The translations under genes and the position numbers were made by a program. Below the pieces are notes generated by a model. It searched no databases, was not told where the DNA came from, and saw only the letters and a program-made list of their open reading frames with translations. Shown in pieces: positions 10,501 through 19,476 of a stretch of 64,000 bases of DNA. Source of the stretch: Mycobacterium helveticum (GTDB lineage: Bacteria; Actinomycetota; Actinomycetes; Mycobacteriales; Mycobacteriaceae); assembly GCF_007714205.1 (NCBI RefSeq), contig NZ_VMQU01000010.1:1-64000 (forward strand), in the 5' to 3' direction. Positions within the stretch are counted from its first letter, which is position 1; every line of letters starts with the position of its first letter.

Positions 10501-13500
10501 GCCCGGCGCCCTCGAACCTTTCCGACAGGCGCGGCCAGTCGGCGTCGATCTCGGCCTCGTCGGCCAGCCACAGCCTGACCAGATCCTCACGCGCGCTGGC
10601 CCAGCGGTCGTCGAAGACGACGGCCTTGCGGGCGTCGAACACCGGGGCCACCAGACGCGGCCAGTCCGCGCCCAGTTCGGCGGTGATCAGGTCGATGAGT
10701 TCGGCGTCCGTGGCCGCCGGCATCGCGCTGACCGGCTCGTCGTGGCCCAGCTGGCCCAGCACCAGGCGCGCCGCCGCGGCCAGCACGCCGTCGCGGCCGG
10801 TGATCTGCTCGGTGAACTCGCCCAGCGCGGCCGCGTCGACGGTCGCCCCGCCGCCACCGCCCGCCGACGGCAGCGCGACCGAAACGCCACGGCGCGCGGC
10901 CACGGCAGCGACCGCGGCGTCGATCACCCTGTCGACGGAGGCGGTGTCGGCCAGGGCGCCCTCGTGCAGGTGGCCTATGGCCCCCCCGCGGACGCTGGTG
11001 CCCTCACGGGTGCCCAGCGCCACCTCGACGGTGACGTGCTTGGCCCAGCCGTCGCCGAGCTCCCAGGTCTTCTTGACCCGCTCGGCGATCGCACCGGGCC
11101 GCTTGCCGGAGGGCCCCAGAACCGTGCGCAACTGGTCGTTGATCGCATCGGAAAGCACGGGGCCATAAGGCTTGTAGGTGCGCGCCAGCTTGGTCACCTG
11201 CGCGCGCAGCCCCGCCAGGTCGGCCTCGGCGGCACCGTCGATGGCGCCCAGGTTCAGCTCCGAACCCAGGTCCACCAGCAGCTGGTTGCGCCGCGACGAC
11301 GCGCCGTCGGTGATGGACTCGATGGAGTCCAGCTCCTCGATCTGGTCGATGCGCATCTTGGCCGACAGCGCGATCAGCGCCAGCGTGGCATCGGCGGCGT
11401 CGAACGCGATGTCGTCCGGGCGGACCCCCCCCGAGGGCGCGGACGGTGCCGCGGCGGGGGCAGCCGGCGCCGCGTCGGCGGCGGCGGGCTCGGCCACCGG
11501 TTCCGGCGCGTCTTCGGGCTCCGGATCGGGGTCGGTGTCGTTGGCGAACAGCACCGCGGCGTCGCGCTCGGCGTTGAGGACTTCGACTGTGCTGTGGGCG
11601 TATTCGGGCAGCTTGAGGGTGTTGGCGGCCAACCCGGCGACGGTCGGCGCGGACTTCACGCCGATCTCGACGAACCGCTCGACACCGAGGCCACCGGCGG
11701 CCTCCTCGGTGAACAGCAGGTCCTGCGTCTCGATCCAGCGGACCGGGCTGGCGAACTGCCACGCCAGCAGCTCGATGACGATCTTGCGGGCCAGTTCGCG
11801 CGGCTTCTCGTTACGCCAGGTGTCGTAGTCGGCGAGGATCTCGTCGAGCGGCTCGGCGGGCACCAGGTCGCGGATCTCCTGGACGAAGTCGCGATCGAGC
11901 GTGAATGGACGGGGCACCAGGTTGGGGATGTAGCGCCCGATGATCACCTCGGGATCCGTGTCCCGGGGCATGACCCGTTCCAGCGAGCGACGGAAGTCGG
12001 CCACCCCGACCCGCAGCACCCGGGAGTGGAACGGGACGTCGATGCCGGGCACCATGATGAACGACCGCTTGCCGCCGGTGAGCTCGCGGCGCCGCTCCAC
12101 CTCGGCCTCCAGCGCCTCGAGGCCGTGCACCGTGCCGGCGATCGCGTACTGCGAGCCGCGCAGGTTGAAGTTGACGATCTCCAGGAATTCACCCGTCCGC
12201 GCCGCGATATCGGCCACGAATGCCCGCACCTCGTCGTCGGGCAGGTCGATCTGGGAGGGCCGGATGGCCGCCAACCGGTAGTTCGAGCGGCCGAGCTCGT
12301 CGCGCGGCACGATGTCGTGCATCTTGGAGCCGCGGTGAAAGACCATCTCCAGCAACGCTTCCAGCTCGTAGACGCCGGTGACGCAGGCCAGTGCGGTGTA
12401 CTCGCCGACGGAGTGGCCGCAGGCGATCGCGCCCTCGACGAACGCACCCTGCTCGCGCATCTCGGCGACCTGCGCGGCGGCCACCGTCGCCATGGCGACC
12501 TGGGTGAACTGCGTCAGGTAGAGCACGCCGTCGGGGTGGTGGTAGTGCACGCCGCTGGCGATGATGCTGGTCGGGTTGTCGCGCACCACGTTGAGCACCG
12601 AGAAGCCCAGGACGTCGCGGGTGAACTTGTCGGCCTTGTCCCACACCTTGCGGGCCGCCTTGGAGCGGGCCCGGACCTCCATGCCCATGCCCTTGTGCTG
12701 GATGCCCTGGCCGGGGAACGCGTAGACCGTCTTGGGGGCGGCCAGTCGCGCGGTCGCCGACATCACCAGGTCCGAGCCGATGCGGGCGGCGACCTCCACG
12801 ATCTCGGCGCCCTGGTCGATGCCGACGCGGTCGACGCGGAAGTCGACCGCGTCGCCGGGGCGGACCATGCCCAGGAAGCGCGCGGTCCAGCCGAGGAGCC
12901 GGGCCGGCGGACGGGCCTGCCCGTCGGTGGCGGTGACCGCGTGCTGCGCGGCGGCCGACAACCACATGCCGTGCACGATCGGCCCACCTCCCCCGGCAGG
13001 CCCCGCCAGGCCCGCGAGCAGCGCGGCCGCACGGTCGGTGTGGATGGGGTTGTGGTCGCCGGACACCATCGCGAACGGGCGCATGTCAACCGGGGCGCTC
13101 AGCGTGACGTCGCGGCGGCGCCGGCGCGGCGTGTCGGTGGCGTTCTGCGACACCGCGCCACCGGCCCGGGCCGGGTCGGTGAGTTCGGCGGCCCCGGTGC
13201 GCCCGAGGATCGCGAATCGTTCCGCCAGGTGAGCGATCACCGCACCGCCGGCTCCGGCAATGGTGACCGAGACCGGGACGACGCGCCCCATGTCGGTGTC
13301 GAGTGCCGGCGAGGCCGTCGCGGTGACCACCAGCCGAGCCGGGGTCGTGGGCAGCGAACCGACCACATGGGCGGCGTGGTCCAGGTGCACCAGGCTCAGC
13401 AGCCCCTCGACCACCGGTACGCCGGCATCGGTCACCGCGGCGCCGATCGCCGCGAAAACGGCGGGCCAGCAAGGCCCGACGAGCGCGTCGGGCACGGTCG

Positions 13501-16500
13501 TGAGGCTGGGCGCCAGCGGCTCACCGAAGGTCGCCGTGACCCCCGTGTGGTCGGCGACCCGTTCGGGGTCCCAGTCCACCTCCACCGTGGCCGTCCCGTC
13601 GACGACCGAGGGCAGGAACTCCGGCCCGTCCACGCCGGCGGCGATCGCCAGCACCGCGCGCATCGCCTCGCTGGCGTCGGCGGTGGACACCACCGGAGCG
13701 CCACCGTCAACGGTGTTGGCGGGCAACGTGAATGGGATGTCGACCCAGACGCCGGACACCGGGACGCTCAGCACGACCCGCTCGGCACCTTCCGCCTGCA
13801 GCCGCGCTCCGGTGGAAGAGTTCGTGGCGCAGCGGCTCTCGGGCCCGTCGTGCACCTGCCAGTCCGCCGGCTCGGCGATGCGGTGCACCGGGTTGGCGAC
13901 GATGCGCCCGGCCCACAGCACGTCCGGCGCGTCCAGGACGGTGGCCAGCGGACCGGTCACGTCGGGGCGGCCCAGCCGACGCGACGTGACGGCCTGCGGC
14001 TCGCCTCCCGATGATGCGAGCACCTCGAGCACTTCATCTACGGCGGCCTGCTCGAATCGATCGAGCAACTTGCCGACGGGTTCGTCCAGCCGGGTGATGC
14101 CGGAGACCGCCGCGATGCCCGGGATGATGCACACCTGGTCGGCGTCGTAGCGGGCGTCGTGCGCCTGCCACAGCGAGTCGCTGCGCCACCAGCGCCGCAC
14201 GTCCTTGTCGATGACCGGCACGAAGTTGACCGGCTTGCCCGGCGTCTTGCACAGCGTGACGAAGAACGGCACGTCCGCCGGATGCAGCTGCACGGTGGCC
14301 GCGTCGGGGTAGCCGGCCAGCAGCAGGTCGATCGCGGCCTCCGGACTCTCCAGCAGCGCCGGGTCGGCGGAACGCGAAAACAGGGTCTCGATGGGGCCGT
14401 GATCCCGCGGATGCAGCCGCGCCTCGGCGCGCTGCAGCATCTGCTCGAACCGGTCGCGCCAGGTGTCGGCCAGCCACGGGCTGCCCGGTGCGGCGGTGTC
14501 GGCGGTCGAATCGCCGTCGCCGATCGCCAGCTCGACGTAGCGCCGCAGCCACTGCAGGTAGGTCATGTCCGCGACGTCGCCGAAATACGGCTTGGCGGTT
14601 CTGGCCATCGCCGCGATGATCTCGTCGCGCCGCTCGGCGACCGCCTCGGCGTCGCCGGCGACCTCGTCGAGCAACCGGCCGCAACGCGAGGCGCTGTTGT
14701 CGATCTCGTGGATGTCGGCACCGAGCTGGCTGCGGCTGGACGCCATGCCGCCCTGGGCTTTGCCGGCGCCGATCCACTGGTCGGTGCCCTGGGTTTCCAC
14801 CAGCATCCGCTTGACCGACGGCGACGTGGTGGCCTCGAGCGTCGCCATCGCCGCGGTGCCGACCAGGATGCCGTCGACGGGCATCGACGGGAAGCCGTAG
14901 GCCTGGGCCCAGCGCCCGCACAGGTAGTCGGCGGCCCGCTCGGGGGTGCCGATGCCGCCGCCGACGCAGACGGTGATGTTGGGACGCGACCGCAGCTCCG
15001 AGTAGGTGGCCAGCAGCAGGTCGTCGAGGTCCTCCCAGGAGTGGTGGCCGCCGGCGCGACCGCCCTCGATGTGCACGATCACCGGCTTGGTGGACACCTC
15101 GGTCGCGATGCGGATGACCGAGCGGATCTGCTCGATCGTGCCGGGTTTGAACACGACGTGGCTGATGCCGGCGCCGCCCAGCTCGTCGATCAACTCGACG
15201 GCTTCCTCAAGCTCCGGGATGCCGGCGCTGATCACCAGCCCGTCGATCGCCGCGCCGGATTGGCGGGCCTTCTGCACCAGGCGTTTGCCACCCACTTGCA
15301 GCTTCCACAGGTAGGGGTCGAGGAAGAGCGCGTTGAACTGGTAGGTCCGGCCGGGTTCGAGCAGCCCGGAGAGCTCTTCGACGCGGTCGGCGAAGATCTC
15401 CTCGGTGACCTGCCCGCCACCGGCGAGTTCGGCCCAGTGCCCCGCGTTGGCGGCGGCAGCCACGATCTTGGCGTCGACGGTGGTCGGGGTCATGCCCGCC
15501 AGCAGGATCGGCGACCGGCCGGTCAGCCGGGTGAACTTCGTGGAGAGCTTGACGCGGCCGTCGGGCAGCCGCACCACGGTCGGGGCGTAGCTCGACCAGG
15601 CGCGGGCCACCTCGGGAACGGCCCCGACGGTGAACAGGTTGCGCTGGCCGCCGCGGGTGGCCGCGGCCACGATGCCGATGCCCAGCCCCCGGATCACCGG
15701 CGCGGTCAGCCGGGTCAGGATGTCCCCGGGTCCCAGGTCGAGGATCCAGCGGGCTCCGGCGCCGTGCACACGGGTGATCTCCTCGACCCAGTCGACGGGA
15801 CTCACCAGGATCGCCTCGGTCAGCTGGCGGGCCAGCGCCACGTCGAGGCCGACCTTCTCGGCCCAGGCGCCGACGATGTCGATGCCGTCCGCCAGCCGCG
15901 GGGTGTGGAATCCGACCTCGACCTGCACCGGGTCGAAGACCGGCGCGAACACGTCGCCGCCGCGGATCTTGCTCTTGCGGTCGGCCTCTTCCTTCGCCGA
16001 GATCTGCCGGCAGTAGAGCTCGAAGCGCGACAGCTGCTCGGGGGTGCCGGTGATGACGACGGAACGCCGGCCGTTGCGGATGGACAGCGCGGGAGGCTGC
16101 ACGGTGCGCACGTCCCGCGCGAACTCGTCGAGCAGGCGCTGGATGCGCTCGGGATCGGCGTTGCTGACCGACACCATGGGCGGGCGGTCGCCGAGGACGG
16201 AGATGCCGCGTCGCCGGGCGACCAGCGTGCCCGCCGCGCCGATCAGCTGCGCCATGGCCAGCAGCTCGGCGTCGCGGGTGCCGCCGGCCCTGAGGGCCTC
16301 GACGGCGAGCACGCCCTGGGAATGGCCCGCCAGGGCGACCGGCGGGGTGGCCGTCAAATCCATGCCCTGGCGCGCCAGCGCGCGCAGGGCCGCGATCTGG
16401 GTCAGCAGCACCCCGGGGACCGAGACGGCCGCCGACGTGAGGTGCTTGTCCGCGGGAACCGCGTCCTCGGCCGCCAGCGCACGCACCCACTGCAGCGGCT

Positions 16501-16765
16501 CGAAGCCGATCGGGCGCACCACGACCAGCTCTTTGGCCACCGGCTCGAGCAGCAGTTCCACCTCGCCGACCAGCGTGGAAAGCTCGGTCTCGATCCCGGC
16601 CGAGGACACCAGCTCCTCGAGCGTCTCCAGCCAGGCGCTGCCCTGCCCGCCGAACGCCACAGCGTAAGGCTCACCGGCCGTCAGACGGTCGACCAGAGCA
16701 TGGGTGCCGTACGGGCCGTGCCCGTCGCGGTCGGCGGACGCCCGGTCGTGCTCGTGGATCGTCAC
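7505..16765 (-). CDS. fas: Type I fatty acid synthase
   Basis: 3,086 residues, close to the roughly 3,069 of M. tuberculosis Fas. Domains in order, with approximate positions: acetyltransferase (GHSQG near 147), enoyl reductase (AGMTPTTVDAKI near 428), dehydratase (GDHNPIHTDR near 1240), malonyl/palmitoyl transferase (GHSVGEYTA near 1445), ACP (about 1775-1860, DGASSRRNQLL carrying the phosphopantetheine Ser), ketoreductase (VVTGASKGSI near 2135) and ketosynthase with its active-site Cys in AACATAAVS near 2734. It makes C16-C26 acyl-CoA primers for mycolate synthesis. The GTG start at 16765 has a G-rich Shine-Dalgarno upstream. No frameshift or missing domain is seen. acpS follows immediately. 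Confidence 0.98.
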   Translation of the reverse strand: MTIHEHDRASADRDGHGPYGTHALVDRLTAGEPYAVAFGGQGSAWLETLEELVSSAGIETELSTLVGEVELLLEPVAKELVVVRPIGFEPLQWVRALAAEDAVPADKHLTSAAVSVPGVLLTQIAALRALARQGMDLTATPPVALAGHSQGVLAVEALRAGGTRDAELLAMAQLIGAAGTLVARRRGISVLGDRPPMVSVSNADPERIQRLLDEFARDVRTVQPPALSIRNGRRSVVITGTPEQLSRFELYCRQISAKEEADRKSKIRGGDVFAPVFDPVQVEVGFHTPRLADGIDIVGAWAEKVGLDVALARQLTEAILVSPVDWVEEITRVHGAGARWILDLGPGDILTRLTAPVIRGLGIGIVAAATRGGQRNLFTVGAVPEVARAWSSYAPTVVRLPDGRVKLSTKFTRLTGRSPILLAGMTPTTVDAKIVAAAANAGHWAELAGGGQVTEEIFADRVEELSGLLEPGRTYQFNALFLDPYLWKLQVGGKRLVQKARQSGAAIDGLVISAGIPELEEAVELIDELGGAGISHVVFKPGTIEQIRSVIRIATEVSTKPVIVHIEGGRAGGHHSWEDLDDLLLATYSELRSRPNITVCVGGGIGTPERAADYLCGRWAQAYGFPSMPVDGILVGTAAMATLEATTSPSVKRMLVETQGTDQWIGAGKAQGGMASSRSQLGADIHEIDNSASRCGRLLDEVAGDAEAVAERRDEIIAAMARTAKPYFGDVADMTYLQWLRRYVELAIGDGDSTADTAAPGSPWLADTWRDRFEQMLQRAEARLHPRDHGPIETLFSRSADPALLESPEAAIDLLLAGYPDAATVQLHPADVPFFVTLCKTPGKPVNFVPVIDKDVRRWWRSDSLWQAHDARYDADQVCIIPGIAAVSGITRLDEPVGKLLDRFEQAAVDEVLEVLASSGGEPQAVTSRRLGRPDVTGPLATVLDAPDVLWAGRIVANPVHRIAEPADWQVHDGPESRCATNSSTGARLQAEGAERVVLSVPVSGVWVDIPFTLPANTVDGGAPVVSTADASEAMRAVLAIAAGVDGPEFLPSVVDGTATVEVDWDPERVADHTGVTATFGEPLAPSLTTVPDALVGPCWPAVFAAIGAAVTDAGVPVVEGLLSLVHLDHAAHVVGSLPTTPARLVVTATASPALDTDMGRVVPVSVTIAGAGGAVIAHLAERFAILGRTGAAELTDPARAGGAVSQNATDTPRRRRRDVTLSAPVDMRPFAMVSGDHNPIHTDRAAALLAGLAGPAGGGGPIVHGMWLSAAAQHAVTATDGQARPPARLLGWTARFLGMVRPGDAVDFRVDRVGIDQGAEIVEVAARIGSDLVMSATARLAAPKTVYAFPGQGIQHKGMGMEVRARSKAARKVWDKADKFTRDVLGFSVLNVVRDNPTSIIASGVHYHHPDGVLYLTQFTQVAMATVAAAQVAEMREQGAFVEGAIACGHSVGEYTALACVTGVYELEALLEMVFHRGSKMHDIVPRDELGRSNYRLAAIRPSQIDLPDDEVRAFVADIAARTGEFLEIVNFNLRGSQYAIAGTVHGLEALEAEVERRRELTGGKRSFIMVPGIDVPFHSRVLRVGVADFRRSLERVMPRDTDPEVIIGRYIPNLVPRPFTLDRDFVQEIRDLVPAEPLDEILADYDTWRNEKPRELARKIVIELLAWQFASPVRWIETQDLLFTEEAAGGLGVERFVEIGVKSAPTVAGLAANTLKLPEYAHSTVEVLNAERDAAVLFANDTDPDPEPEDAPEPVAEPAAADAAPAAPAAAPSAPSGGVRPDDIAFDAADATLALIALSAKMRIDQIEELDSIESITDGASSRRNQLLVDLGSELNLGAIDGAAEADLAGLRAQVTKLARTYKPYGPVLSDAINDQLRTVLGPSGKRPGAIAERVKKTWELGDGWAKHVTVEVALGTREGTSVRGGAIGHLHEGALADTASVDRVIDAAVAAVAARRGVSVALPSAGGGGGATVDAAALGEFTEQITGRDGVLAAAARLVLGQLGHDEPVSAMPAATDAELIDLITAELGADWPRLVAPVFDARKAVVFDDRWASAREDLVRLWLADEAEIDADWPRLSERFEGAGHVVATQATWWQGKALAAGRQIHAALYGRIAAGAENPEPGRYSGETAVVTGASKGSIAASVTARLLDGGATVIATTSKLDEERLAFYRGLYRDHARYGAALWVVAANMGSYADIDALVAWVGTEQTESLGPQSIHIKDAQTPTLLFPFAAPRVAGDLSEAGARSEMEMKVLLWAVQRLIGGLSKIGAERDIASRLHVVLPGSPNRGMFGGDGAYGEAKSALDAVVSRWHAESSWSQRVSLAHALIGWTRGTGLMGHNDAIVSAVEEAGVTTYSTDEMAAMLLDLCDVESKVAAAHSPMKVDLTGGLGEAELDMAELAAKAREQAAPPEKAETGEAAHAIAALPSPPRGFTPAPPPRWDDLDVDPADLVVIVGGAELGPYGSSRTRFEMEVAGELSAAGVLELAWTTGLIRWEDDPRPGWYDTQTGDLVDEAELVERYHDTVVQRCGIREFVDDGAIDPDHASPLLVSVFLDKDFSFVVSSEADARAFAEFDPEHTVVRPVPDSTDWQVIRKAGTEIRVPRKTKLSRTVGAQIPTGFDPTVWGISPDMASSIDRVALWNIVATVDAFLSAGFSPAEVMRYVHPGLVASTQGTGMGGMTSMQTMYHGNLLGRSKPNDILQEVLPNVVAAHVVQSYIGSYGAMIHPVAACATAAVSVEEGVDKIRLGKAELVVAGGLDDLTLEAIIGFGDMAATADTSMMRGRGIADSKFSRPNDRRRLGFVEAQGGGTILLARGDLALKMGLPVLAVVAYAQSFGDGVHTSIPAPGLGALGAGRGGKDSPLARALAKLGVGADDVAVISKHDTSTLANDPNETELHERLADALGRSPGAPLFVVSQKSLTGHAKGGAAVFQMMGLCQMLRDGVIPPNRSLDCVDDELAGSAHFVWVRDTLRLGERFPLKAGLLTSLGFGHVSGLVALVHPQAFIASLDPGQRADYQRRADARLLAGQRRLVSAIAGGEPMYQRPPDRRFDQHAPEKRQEAAMLLNPAARLGDDGAYQVSAG

Positions 16766-17200
16766 CTTGTACGTCTCCCCTATTGCGTCTTCTGTCGGTT
16801 CGTCGGGTCGGCACCCTGGTCGTCGTCGACGGGCCGTCCCCTCAGCCGATCGGTGCGGCGGACTGCATCGGCTCTTATAAGAGTGTCATAAGGATCAGTG
16901 CCCTTTTCCGCAGCCGATTTGTTACTGGTGAGTTCTACGCACGGGTAACCGTGTCCTGGGTAACACCGGGTGAAACCGCGCGCGCGGGCGCGGCGACCAA
17001 ACCTGCTGCATGCAGGTGGTTACGGTCGAGTAGCCATAACTTCGCTGTTCAAAGCGGTTTCGTTATGTAATCGTTATATTAAGAATTTCGGCCCTTGGTG
17101 GCGCCCCGCGCACGAGCAACCTCGCCGCCGCGCGGCCATGGGGCCTCTGCCGCACCTCGCAGTCAGCGACCGGTTGTTTGCTGGAGCAGTCGCCGACGGC
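16766..17200. promoter_or_regulatory. 435-base gene-free region upstream of fas with A/T-rich segments and repeats
   Basis: No gene is seen here. It must hold the fas promoter and the end of the DUF1906 transcript. It contains a perfect 12-base palindrome CTCTTATAAGAG at 16872-16883 and two direct GGGTAAC repeats at 16943-16949 and 16958-16964 (15-base period), with an inverted GTTAC at 16921-16925. A further A/T-rich stretch lies at about 17060-17090. In mycobacteria fas is activated by the TetR-family protein FasR; one of these repeats could be its site, but that is an inference. Confidence 0.55.
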
Positions 17201-17920
17201 CTAGATCCACTGCCCGAATTCGGGCTTGAGGATTTCGTTGATGTCCACCCCGACACCGCCGACGCTGCGCTTGTCGATCTCGACCTGGTGCAGATTGGCG
17301 GCCGGATGGGTGTAATCCCGGGGCGAACCCCAGTTGTGCTGCCAGAAGTAGGAGCCCAGACCGTCCTGCAGCGCCCAGTCGATCGTCTTGGCATTTGCGT
17401 ACACACCGGTGCGCTGGTGTCCGATCACCGACTCCCAGGACCGCAGGTACGGAGCGACCTGCTGCTTGTACTGCTCGAAGGAAGGGTCGTCGTCGATCGA
17501 GGCGTAGATGGGAGCGTTGGGGGGGCCGCCGGCGGCGGCGTGCAACTGCATGCCGCGCCGGGCGTGCTGCACTCCGGCGGCGCCCCCGCCCAGCCAGTCG
17601 GCGGTGTTGCCCTTGCCGTACTGGTAGCAGGACACGATCTTGAGCCCATTGCCGGCGAGGTCACGCGCTTCGGTGATCTGGATCGGCTTGCCGAGCATCC
17701 AGTTACCACCGGGCCGCCGATCGGACACGTACCGGATCGATCCCACCGCCCCGGCCGCCCTGATCTGGCTGGCCGGGATGACGCCGGCCGCGTAGTCCAG
17801 CAGCGTGCCGAGCGCGGCCGACGCCGGCGCGGTACGCAGCGCTGCCGCCGCGACGCCGAAACCCGCCAGTCCCGGGGTCGCTGCGGCGAGCTTGAGCACG
17901 TCGCGCCGCGAAACCGACAT
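17201..17920 (-). CDS. Tat-exported DUF1906 (glycoside-hydrolase-like) protein
   Basis: 239 residues. The N-terminus SRRDVLKLAAATPGLAGFG is a twin-arginine signal, followed by a single DUF1906 domain of the Rv2525c family (TIM-barrel, resembling glycosyl hydrolases). Family members are cell-surface proteins linked to wall metabolism; the substrate is unknown. The ATG at 17920 starts the Tat signal directly; a longer frame to 17965 would bury it. Position upstream of fas on the same strand matches Rv2525c-Rv2524c in M. tuberculosis. Confidence 0.9.
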   Translation of the reverse strand: MSVSRRDVLKLAAATPGLAGFGVAAAALRTAPASAALGTLLDYAAGVIPASQIRAAGAVGSIRYVSDRRPGGNWMLGKPIQITEARDLAGNGLKIVSCYQYGKGNTADWLGGGAAGVQHARRGMQLHAAAGGPPNAPIYASIDDDPSFEQYKQQVAPYLRSWESVIGHQRTGVYANAKTIDWALQDGLGSYFWQHNWGSPRDYTHPAANLHQVEIDKRSVGGVGVDINEILKPEFGQWI

Positions 17921-18080
17921 GGGCTCAGGGTACGACACAAACCCCACCAGGCACATTGACCCCAAAGATCACATGTGCATCACATTGGCATCGACCCGCC
18001 CGGGCGCGCAATCCCCGCACCATCACCGGGTCGCGCCGCGGCGGCCGCCCCGGGCGAACCTCGGCGAAACTTTGAGTCGC

Positions 18081-19424
18081 CTAAAGATCCGCGGACAACG
18101 CAACGACGAGGTCGTCGAGAAGGGTTGCCAGCGCGTCGTTCTCAACCCGCTGCAGGCCGGTCAACAGCTCGCGCGCCTCGCCGCGGCGGTCGGCGGCCAG
18201 CAGCGCCGCGAGCCGGCCCGCGAGGCCTTGCAGGTGCGGGGCAACCGATTCGGTGCCGCCGACGGCGGCGGCCAGCACATCGACGAGTTCCCAGTCCCGG
18301 TACAGCGCGAGCGATCGTTCGTAGAACGCGAAGCCGGTCACCGGCTCGCCCCACAGCGTTCCGCGGTAGCGGAACGGGCCCTCCATGTATTCGATCGGCA
18401 GGCCGTGCGCCGGTGCCGCGACCAGCGGCTCCCCGATGAGATCGAGTTGCATTGTCGCGCTTGTGATCCGGTGCCGGTCGGGCAGGTAGCGGCCCGCGGC
18501 GGGCGGACGCACCAGCGGGCGCACCGCCTCCGGCCACCGGACGTAGCTGCTCACCGTGACCTCGACGTCCTCGGCGCACTGCGGTGGCAGCACGGGTGCC
18601 ACGCCCGGGTCGGGCCAGCTTGTCGTCACACCCGAGAACGGCTGCAGCGCATTGCCGTTCGTGCGGTCGAACTGATGCCAGATGCTCAGGTCGACGCCGT
18701 TGTCGAGGGTGATGGTGCGCCACTCGTGCGACGCGGCCCGCGGGTCGCCGCCGGCATACTTCGGGAACCACTGCCGGTCCACGTGCCCGCCGCTGCCGAA
18801 CACCTGCTCGATCACGTCGCCCCAGCGCAGGGTGCCGGTCATCGTCATCCCGCCCTGGAAATAGGAGTACGTGTCGTCTTGGCCGAAGCAGCAGATCTTC
18901 CCGTTGTAGGTCGAGGCACCCACCGGTGTCGGTGCGCGCGTCGGTGTCACCGCCAGGTCGAGCCGCATGGGCCGCCCGGACTGGTCCGCGCCCACCAGGC
19001 TGACCCGATAGGTGTAGGGCAGCAACCCGCCGTCGCCGTTACGGCACGTGGTCCACGACGCGGTGCCCGCGCCGCTGCGGTAGCTGACGTCGAGATAACC
19101 CGGCGCCATCGCCAGCTTGCGGCCGGCACCCGGTTGCAGGTTGGCCGGCGGCATGTCGTAGTCGGTGTAGGTGCCGTAGTCGCCGCTGTCCAGATCGAAA
19201 AGCGCCATCGTGTAGAAATCCGCGACCACCGTTGCGCCGGGCCGGTTCTTGTTGAAGATCGTCAAGAACGCATAGGACCGGTCACTGTCGGCCGAGTCGA
19301 GTTGGCCGGCGATGAACCAGCTGTCCGACTCCTGGTCGGGGTGCTCGCCTTCGGCGGCGGGAAATGCCAATTGGGTGTCGCCGGGCACCAACTGGAACGG
19401 GTACGTGCGCCAGTCGTCGTTCAT
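18081..19424 (-). CDS. Lipocalin-like (AttH/CrtC-type) hypothetical protein
   Basis: 447 residues without signal peptide or membrane helix. The N-terminal part (DSWFIAGQLDS, then GRPMRLDLAVTPTRAP and the KICCFGQDDTYSYFQGG stretch) and the central HEWRTITLDNGVDLSIWHQFDR region follow the two-lobed lipocalin-like layout of the AttH/carotenoid 1,2-hydratase clan. Such proteins bind or modify hydrophobic ligands. No catalytic residues can be named. It is divergent from the aldehyde dehydrogenase gene across about 50 bases, so both may share a control region. Confidence 0.55.
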   Translation of the reverse strand: MNDDWRTYPFQLVPGDTQLAFPAAEGEHPDQESDSWFIAGQLDSADSDRSYAFLTIFNKNRPGATVVADFYTMALFDLDSGDYGTYTDYDMPPANLQPGAGRKLAMAPGYLDVSYRSGAGTASWTTCRNGDGGLLPYTYRVSLVGADQSGRPMRLDLAVTPTRAPTPVGASTYNGKICCFGQDDTYSYFQGGMTMTGTLRWGDVIEQVFGSGGHVDRQWFPKYAGGDPRAASHEWRTITLDNGVDLSIWHQFDRTNGNALQPFSGVTTSWPDPGVAPVLPPQCAEDVEVTVSSYVRWPEAVRPLVRPPAAGRYLPDRHRITSATMQLDLIGEPLVAAPAHGLPIEYMEGPFRYRGTLWGEPVTGFAFYERSLALYRDWELVDVLAAAVGGTESVAPHLQGLAGRLAALLAADRRGEARELLTGLQRVENDALATLLDDLVVALSADL

Positions 19425-19435
19425 TTCACGCCTCG

Positions 19436-19467
19436 TGACATGGTTCGCGTCCTATTCGGCCATGTTA
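19436..19467. promoter_or_regulatory. Imperfect inverted repeat in a divergent promoter region
   Basis: TGACATGG at 19436-19443 faces CCATGTTA at 19460-19467 (seven of eight bases complementary) in the short space between the divergent lipocalin-like gene (start 19424) and the aldehyde dehydrogenase gene (start 19477). Size and position suit a dimeric repressor site; the regulator is unknown. Confidence 0.4.
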
Positions 19468-19476
19468 GCGTCAACG

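Noticed and set aside
7001..16891. Several very long plus-strand open frames (about 900-1,365 codons) opposite fas
   Set aside because: They are antisense shadows created by GC-rich codon bias of the 9.3-kb fas gene. They show no domains, are rich in Arg/His/Gly/Gln, and the minus strand carries a complete FAS with all catalytic motifs.
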